From Podila epigama (Eukaryota; Mortierellomycota; Mortierellomycetes; Mortierellales; Mortierellaceae): a stretch of 11,894 nucleotides of DNA. Of the stretch, positions 1 through 6,008 are shown one piece after another (within the stretch, counting starts at the first letter, position 1; each line of letters starts with the position of its first letter). The DNA lies in assembly GCA_015679605.1 (NCBI GenBank), contig JAAAVE010000487.1:1-11894 (forward strand), in the 5' to 3' direction. The notes below the pieces were generated by a model that was not told the DNA's origin, did no database searches, and saw only the letters and a list, made by a program, of their open reading frames with translations. The position numbers were made by a program, and so were the translations under genes.

Positions 1-212
1 ATGGGGAACTGCCGCCTTTGAAAATGTACAGGGCATGAGTTATCATTGGCTGTGTCAAGGGGCACCCTGGGAAGACTGACAATGGAACCATTTCCCAGCC
101 CAGTGATGATTTCAACTGACACCTGATTTTTGTGTAAGCCGCGCACAATAAGGCGTGTACCATTGCACAAACCGACTTTTGGCTTGATGTTCAAGCTTGT
201 ATTATGGTGTGG
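1..212 (-). pseudogene. PIF1/Helitron-like helicase, C-terminal fragment (runs off window edge)
   Basis: Reading the minus strand from 212 down to 1 gives an open frame with the signature of the C-terminal end of PIF1-like helicases, as found in Helitron transposons: LNIK, then GLCNGTRLIVRGL, then a region of the form ITGLGNGSIVSLPRVPL, then PVHFQRRQFP at the window edge. In the family this segment follows the LLRNLN block and precedes the last helicase motifs. An in-frame TAA lies at 213-215, about ten codons upstream of GLCNGTR, just where the rest of the helicase should be, and no upstream helicase sequence is visible between 213 and 434. I read it as the broken remnant of a transposon helicase, in the same orientation as the zinc-finger ORF beside it. 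A splice acceptor joining it to a distant exon cannot be excluded, but none stands out. The family call is firm; pseudogene status is inferred. Confidence 0.75.
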
Positions 213-434
213 TTACAACGCATCGTGTTGAATATGTCTTTGTGTCCTCTTCACATTCACATACTTTCTATATCAGCTACTTTTGTACATCATACTCACC
301 ATCCCTCCCTCCAAAAAAAGAGTGAGCATCAAAGTGAAATTGAGGCTTATTATTTTTTTGTAGTCACTTTCTATTTTTTTGGGGGGTTTTTTTAGGACTA
401 ATTTTTTTTATAATAGAGATAACTCCATTGTTGG

Positions 435-2078
435 TCAAGCTTCAAGAATCTGAAGAGTGGCCGCGAGGATGGTGCTATTTGCTCCAGAGATATAGGATGA
501 GAGAATGTTTGCGAGGATTTCCAAATATACATTCAGCCTTCGATTACCAAGAATTGGGATTGAAGAAACATCATCCTTGAATAGGCTTAAGATCGAGTCA
601 ATCACTTGTGGGACGCTTTTTGTCTCATTTGAACAGCTCTGTCGGCAGTTCCGCACTGTATCAACTTCAAGTACAGCATCATTCCCATTTTGCAACACTG
701 TTGTGCCAATCTTGAAAAACATTCTTGAGGCGTGATGGCCGTCCCCTGATTGGCTGTGATTGCAGAAAGTGAAGATCGTGCACGGCTGGAGTGAGTGCGC
801 CTTGGTAAGAGGACCTGTGGCTCGACAAAGGAAAAACGTCGACGAGTCGTAGAACTTCGTTTTTAGTTGTCGGAGTTGACAGTGAAGATGGCTGTTTGTG
901 ATGCGGTAGGCCTTTCGATCTCGGCAGAGAGCCACACCCATGTCAAGCGATTCCTTGTCCAGAAAAATCCTAGTGGCCGCCGATTCAGCCTCGTTAGTCA
1001 ACTGAAAGTTCCCTGTGACTGCACCCACTGAACCTTGATGACGCACGTCGAGACGGATGGAAGAGGTGACCAAGGCATCAAAAGATTGTGTTCCTATAGT
1101 CAATCTTTCACCCTCGGTGGCAGAGGACATGGTTGACGGCCATACATCCTTGTAGTAGGCTGCGCTTGGTCTCGGATGAGATGTACGAATGGCCACACCT
1201 TTCTTGAGACCAAAAGGCTCACAATGAGCATCAACCATTGACGTTCGGCCATAGACTTCGACGGTATTTACGAGGACAGCATGGCCATTTGTAGTGTTAA
1301 CCATGATACAGCCAGCCAACATCTGAGCACACCCATACCGGTACTGGGGTTGGAAAGTCCAGTCTTCGTTTAGCAAACAACAGACAGATTCTGTCAGCTC
1401 AACAAAGGTGCGAGTGCGCAAAACACGGCAGAATGGGGAGAACGCAAAGACGGACTCCAGGCAAGGTACAGGGATCGGCAAGCATTTCTGACACACGGAG
1501 TCAGCCATTAACTTTCGTTTGTTGGTGTTCGGAACGGTGACTGGAGACTGTAATGCACCAAAGCAGAGCCTCTTGATGCCATCAGGATGAGCCAACGCAT
1601 TTTGTTCCACGCCCAAGCTATCCTTCAGAGTAAAAGGTGCTAATCCGAGAAAATGGACAACTCCCAATGTCGCAATCTTGTCCAGTTCAGAGGCGTTTTG
1701 TCTTTGACAGGCAAAAAGCACAGCCTCGTCATGGCCGCGTGGCACGGGCATTGGCTCATTCGAGGGTGTGGGGAGCATGAGATTGGCTGGAGATGCTTCA
1801 GGGATGGTCACTGCTTGTCGTGGAGGGTCGGAGCTTGGTTCATCCTGCTCCTTGCAACCCTGTCGTGACAAGTGCGATCGGATGCCTGACTTTGTGCTAA
1901 ACGGCTTTTTGCATTGAGGGCAATGGAATTCACCGTCGGTCCGTATTAACGAAACTTTCTGGCCGTCATGTTGCGTCACCACGCAATTCAATGAGTGGTT
2001 TTCAAGATGATGACTCCTGTGATGTTGTTCTGTCTCGAATTCGATTGAACAAAGGTTGCAATGCAGCCAACTGTCCAA
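435..2078 (-). CDS. Zinc-finger protein of unknown function, probably mobile-element derived, 5' end unresolved
   Basis: A single 547-codon open frame without introns, unlike every other gene here. The N-terminus holds two zinc fingers: a C2H2 finger (C7, C10, F14, H23, H28) and a C2HC finger (C53, C56, F60, H69, C75), about 25 residues apart. A Pro/Ser-rich linker (about residues 77-115) leads into a roughly 430-residue Cys-rich domain that I do not recognise. It shows no transposase DDE triad, no HUH or Rep motif and no helicase Walker boxes. The frame opens after an in-frame TAA near 2120. The codon at 2076-2078 is TTG, and the first in-frame ATG is about residue 101, beyond both fingers. 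Either a short upstream exon is missing or the gene is degraded. Its orientation and position just upstream of the helicase remnant suggest an accessory ORF of the same element. Coding status is supported by length and the fingers; function is unknown. Confidence 0.55.
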   Translation of the reverse strand: MDSWLHCNLCSIEFETEQHHRSHHLENHSLNCVVTQHDGQKVSLIRTDGEFHCPQCKKPFSTKSGIRSHLSRQGCKEQDEPSSDPPRQAVTIPEASPANLMLPTPSNEPMPVPRGHDEAVLFACQRQNASELDKIATLGVVHFLGLAPFTLKDSLGVEQNALAHPDGIKRLCFGALQSPVTVPNTNKRKLMADSVCQKCLPIPVPCLESVFAFSPFCRVLRTRTFVELTESVCCLLNEDWTFQPQYRYGCAQMLAGCIMVNTTNGHAVLVNTVEVYGRTSMVDAHCEPFGLKKGVAIRTSHPRPSAAYYKDVWPSTMSSATEGERLTIGTQSFDALVTSSIRLDVRHQGSVGAVTGNFQLTNEAESAATRIFLDKESLDMGVALCRDRKAYRITNSHLHCQLRQLKTKFYDSSTFFLCRATGPLTKAHSLQPCTIFTFCNHSQSGDGHHASRMFFKIGTTVLQNGNDAVLEVDTVRNCRQSCSNETKSVPQVIDSILSLFKDDVSSIPILGNRRLNVYLEILANILSSYISGANSTILAATLQILEA

Positions 2079-2305
2079 CGATCCAATTGTGCTCCCGTGA
2101 CAACGTGTGCTTTACCGCCACCAAACCACTTTTTTTATGCCTCGGTTTGCCTTCCTCCCGCCACGCCCCTTTTTTTTAACCATTCAGCATGTGTGCATGC
2201 GCACTTTGATGCACCTCTCACTCCATTCCATTTCACTCCATCCATTCATCTCTACAACTCTGTTCTATCACTCCACTACTCAAATCGGCCACCATACACG
2301 ACAAC
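2079..2305. promoter_or_regulatory. Divergent intergenic region with pyrimidine-rich leader
   Basis: This 227 bp gap separates the leftward zinc-finger ORF from the rightward gene at 2306. The last 90 bp before the ATG at 2306 are strongly CT-rich on the plus strand (CTCCATTCC, CACTCCATCC, CATCTCTAC), typical of a fungal 5' leader. The ATG context has A at -3. No TATA box is obvious. A near-palindrome, GTGTGCATGCGCAC, lies around 2190-2203. The promoter role is inferred from position. Confidence 0.4.
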
Positions 2306-4628
2306 ATGACCTCATCTAAACGGGACAACTTGAAGCCCGAAGTGGGTACGTTTTTTATACCCATTTTTTTTTTTTATTGTCCGCATGGTCATTTTGTCTT
2401 CTAATCACATCGTTGGAGCGACTGGAACACTAAAATATTTATTTTTCTTTTTTGTACACCATAGTCCAATACCTGCGCCAAGAAGGTCTGTCCAACGACA
2501 GCTGGCAGCGGATATACAATCTACGCTACTGTTCGATTCTGGTCCCACTCGCTGACAAGGTCAATGACGACGACAACACGTTTACAAACCTCGAGGACGA
2601 GAACACTGGAGATCAGTCCACAGCACCAAAAAATGACGTACAACAGTTGCCCACACCCACAACCACACCGCGTTCAAAAGGCTCGCTGTGAGTATATTAT
2701 TTTATCTTTGTTTCTTGCCTCCTATCTCCTCTTTGTTCATGCCACTGCTTTTTTTTTTTTTTTTTTTTTTCCAACCACTGTTCCCATCACATGGGTAAAA
2801 AAAATCCCAACAGGAACAATGGTCAGGAAATTTTGCAAAGGGGTGTGGAGCGTGTTGCAGTGGAGGAAGAGGCGCTTTCCTGCAAAGACATGACAAAAAA
2901 CTTATCCAAGTAATGCTCCCTCCACTTACATAGTCCTCGGGATACACGCGACGCGTCCTCCAAGGTACCATCATCATCTCGTAATAGTGGTCATACCCTC
3001 GAGCCGCAAAAGGACGAGAGGCCACAAAAGAGACGCGCTCTTGCCACTGAACCTAAAAACACGCCTATCAACGAAAAAGAGCAAGAAAGTGACTCGATGG
3101 AGGACATGTTCCATGATGCTCTCGACACTGCACCTTCTTCACCAGACTCGCCTCCATCCAACCCTCCGAAATCACCCATGATCAAAGTGGAAAATGAATC
3201 TGAAAATTGTGTGTCGTCGTCTTCTAGTCTTGGCCTGAAGCGGCAACACTGGCAAGTCAGTGCATCGCAAATGCTCATGCAGCCAAAGGGTACTGCCTCT
3301 CCCGAATCCCGCAAGCTTGCCTTTCCTTCACCAACCTATAAGCGACCGACCGAAAATACAGGATTACTTGGACCTCGACCTGTGGTCTATTCACCCAAAC
3401 TACACTTTAATCGCCCTGTGCCTCGGGACTCGACCCCTGCCAGCCAAGTATCGTTACACTCTAGCGATTCCCATTCCTCAAATGCCTCTACCTGGTCTTT
3501 GGATGATGCTTCATGGACGAACGACAACTGGGAGGAACTGGAGATGTTCTATAGAGAAATGAAGGGCGATACGCTTGCTGAAGATGACATGGATTTGATC
3601 GCCGAGCGCTTTTTGCAAGAATATAAAGCTTGGTCAGGAGAGACTCTGCCATGGTCAAGGTAGATGGCACCTACCATGGTCATTTCCAGACATTTTTTCC
3701 CCCTGTTGATGTCCAAGGAAATCACCAGCATTGAAGCGTATGCCATTCTCACTCGTACATGCTCCTTCTCATGAATTCTGTTAGAGAGGCTACTCGAGAT
3801 CGGTGTCGAGCTCTGTACAGGGCATCAAAGCAGCAGCCGCCATTTCAAGCCGTCAACTCTTGGCGATCGGATGTTGATATTGACTCTTCAGCCCCTGTGC
3901 CTATCAAGCGCGAACCATCGAGTCCTCAGAGAAAGGTGAGAGAGCAACTCTAGCTCTTTTTTCATTTTGTTAATCTTAATTCGCTCCTTTCTCAAATGTT
4001 GCCTTTTTAACAGGATACGTCTCGTCATCACAATTCTTCGACTTAGCGCCTAGGGCCAACGCTGTCTGCTCATAGGACTAGTATTCGACCCTCATCCAAC
4101 CCATATCCTGTAGAACAATTCCATCAGAGTCTGACAAACACACGGAAGTCGGCAAGTTCAGCCCTGTCGGCGCAATCTGCAACAACTCTGCCGTCTGCTT
4201 CATTTGTCAGTCAACAGCGGGCCTATCGCAAGCAGCACAAGAAAAAGGAGGAGGAGGATTCGCATCCACCTGGCTACCAGATAAAGTCAGTTTTCAAGCG
4301 CAAGTTGGCGTCAGGACTCAAAACAGTGGGTGAATTGATTCCGTTTTGGAAAGAAGTCGAGAGTGGCAAGTCTGTCGTCAAGGAAGAGGTGGCAGTACCT
4401 CTGGTGAAGGCGACCAAAGTGCAGTCGATGATTGAATCCTTTGAGTCTCTGGACGATGCCATGTCGGTGGTAGAGATCAAAAGCGAGACCCATTCTCGGA
4501 GGAGCTCGCTAGCTTCGTTGCACAGCAATAGTAGTAGTAGTCGTTCAGTGGCCAAGATGATAGTAGACGGACGCCATACCCGTGCGGCACAAGCGCAGGC
4601 ACAGGCACAGGCACAAGTGCCAAAATAG
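2306..4628 (+). CDS. Uncharacterised Ser/Pro/Lys-rich protein, 6 exons, 587 aa
   Basis: Proposed exons: 2306-2345, 2465-2687, 2814-2909, 2988-3659, 3785-3935 and 4047-4628; phases agree and the total is 588 codons. Introns are 119, 126, 78, 125 and 111 bp, all GT-AG, with good donors (GTACGT, GTGAGT, GTGAGA). I do not recognise the family. The N-terminus (residues 1-50, with VQYLRQEGLSNDSWQRIY) may be folded. A Trp/acidic block at about 295-361 (SWTNDNWEELEMFYREM, ERFLQEYKAWSG, then EATRDRCRALY across an exon junction) looks like the conserved core. The rest is Ser/Pro/Thr-rich and probably disordered, with a basic patch (RKQHKKK, then FKRK) that could be a nuclear localisation signal and a C-terminal (AQ)5 repeat. 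Four PsiKxE SUMO-type sites sit at K186, K385, K506 and K539. A nuclear regulatory protein is a guess. The exon 3/4 and 5/6 junctions have alternatives. Confidence 0.7.
2749..2770. repeat. Poly-T tract (22 bp) in intron 2
   Basis: An uninterrupted run of 22 T inside the second intron of the gene at 2306-4628, upstream of the acceptor ending at 2813. It is the second-longest of many homopolymers in the window. It may serve as a polypyrimidine tract, although it lies more than 40 bp from the acceptor. Confidence 0.9.
4587..4616 (+). repeat. Imperfect hexamer repeat coding for (Ala-Gln)5
   Basis: Five copies of a GCACAG-like hexamer (variants GCACAA, GCGCAG) encode alternating Ala-Gln just before the C-terminal VPK and the TAG stop of the unknown gene. 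The unit length keeps the frame, so copy number can vary without disrupting it. Confidence 0.85.
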
Positions 4629-4780
4629 ACACTTTGTGCTTTGCAGACCGAGTTTTTGATGCTTTTCCCTTTTTTTTTTTTCTTCTTTGTTGCATTTTTC
4701 GCAGTAAACATGGCAATTGAAATTCCACTGATAGAATCGAATCGCCACCTTGACATTTTGCCACGTTCGCGAAAAAAAAT

Positions 4781-4786
4781 AATAAA
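4781..4786 (+). terminator. Poly(A) signal AATAAA of the unknown gene
   Basis: A canonical AATAAA on the plus strand, 153 bp after the TAG stop at 4626-4628, inside an A-rich stretch. It is the best candidate for 3'-end formation of the upstream gene. A-rich sequence raises the chance of a random match. Confidence 0.5.
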
Positions 4787-5729
4787 AAAAAATGAGGTGT
4801 ATATTCTGAGATAATGAGGTTGGACGCGGTACTCTTTTTTTTTTACTTCACTTTGAAGGAAGGAGCAAGCTGACGCCCATCACGATGCATGCTAGCGAAA
4901 CATATGGACTGAGACGTTCACCTGGAATGTTCAAATTAAAGAAAAGATGTGTTGAGTGATGAATGAATGAAACGAAAATGGCTTCTCTGCATTATAATCC
5001 TAATTGAACCATAAATATTTTTTCCCCCCTACCTATCCTTGCAGCTTTCCAGAACACACCAGTGACTCTATTCAACAGAAAAGCGTGAAGAGTGAAAAAA
5101 AAAATAGACTATTAGTATGAAAGCTCACTTGGTATCCCTTCTCCTCTCGCCATGAACCATGCCATCTAAGCATTCATCCTTTTTTTTTATTTACCCAGTC
5201 TTGTTACGTCCGAGTAATCCAGTCTGAGACTGGACGTGAGTGCATGTGCAGATGAGGAGGAGAATGACCAAAAGTAAACTTTGGAAGTTGAACAAGGCAG
5301 ACTATATTTATATCATGTATTCCATTGTTGGCATTAATACAGGGTAGGGCTGAACCAACGTTTATTCTTTTTTTTAAAAAAAAAAACAAGGTCGCATTCT
5401 TGTAGCTGTCATCGCGCACACATTACCATGGTAAAAAAAAAAATATGAAGGGTTAGAAGAATAAAGAGATGGGCTGCAGTCGCTTCAAGCTTTGTTCTTA
5501 TTACTAGTTAGACACGTGACTCTGATCTGTCTACAGGTATCATCCTACAGGTTGCTGTTACAGAAAAACTCTTTGCTCCACCCCTACGCGTTCCTAAAAT
5601 ATTCTATAACTCTGCTCCACTGTCACAAATAAGAAAGGCTATGACTCGAAGTTTGTTTTGCGTTGATGATATTTGCATGGGGCATCAGGGTCGAAGCTAG
5701 TAGAGACGAGCGGCCATACGTACTAGAGG

Positions 5730-5767
5730 TTTTTTTTTTTTTTTTTTTTTTTGAAAAAAAAAAAAAA
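5730..5767. repeat. T23-G-A14 homopolymer inverted repeat
   Basis: A run of 23 T, one G, then 14 A, forming an almost perfect inverted repeat about 85 bp upstream of the SET-MYND start codon. Poly(dA:dT) tracts in fungal promoters resist nucleosome wrapping, so this could mark the nucleosome-free region. That role is inferred from position. Confidence 0.85.
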
Positions 5768-5850
5768 TTGAGGCACCGGCTACAAAATACAAATATTTTG
5801 TGTTCAATCAAGCCCCATTCATTCCTTCAACCCATTTACAGATTTAAACA

Positions 5851-5975
5851 ATGGAGCACATCAATCGGATCTGCAAGGAACAAGGTTATCCGCTCTTGGT
5901 GGAGAACAGCCCTACCCTCGGGAACCATGCAGTCGCAGAGCGGGATATTCCACAAGGAGAAGGCCTTTTAAGGGT

Positions 5976-6008
<33 letters not shown>

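Larger units (their letters stand above)
4629..5850. other. Gene-free intergenic stretch (1.2 kb)
   Basis: No exon set, tRNA (no B-box-like GGTTCGA motif) or convincing structured RNA was found. It holds the 3' UTR of the unknown gene, with AATAAA at 4781-4786, and the upstream region of the SET-MYND gene. Visible elements: a 7-bp-stem hairpin at 5218-5234 (core CCAGTCTGAGACTGG); a T8A11 tract at 5368-5386; an E-box CACGTG at 5513-5518, followed by two copies of CTACAGGT around 5530-5552; a T23-G-A14 tract at 5730-5767; and a possible 5'-UTR acceptor, CATTTACAG, ending at 5841, nine bases before the SET-MYND ATG. Confidence 0.6.

Noticed and set aside
204-395. 63-codon plus-strand frame next to the helicase remnant
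   Set aside because: It lies antisense to the remnant and ends in T/G homopolymers; no recognisable features.
2702-3314. Two 107-codon minus-strand frames over the start of the unknown gene
   Set aside because: They run through introns, homopolymers and the antisense of a well-supported exon chain, with no motifs of their own.
4274-4764. 160-codon minus-strand frame opposite the last exon of the unknown gene
   Set aside because: It is the antisense of the Ser-rich and Ala-Gln repeat coding sequence, ending in the poly-T of the 3' UTR.
4950-5040. Possible C/D-box snoRNA starting at GTGATGA (4956-4962)
   Set aside because: The C-box-like motif has no CTGA D box at suitable distance downstream and no terminal stem.
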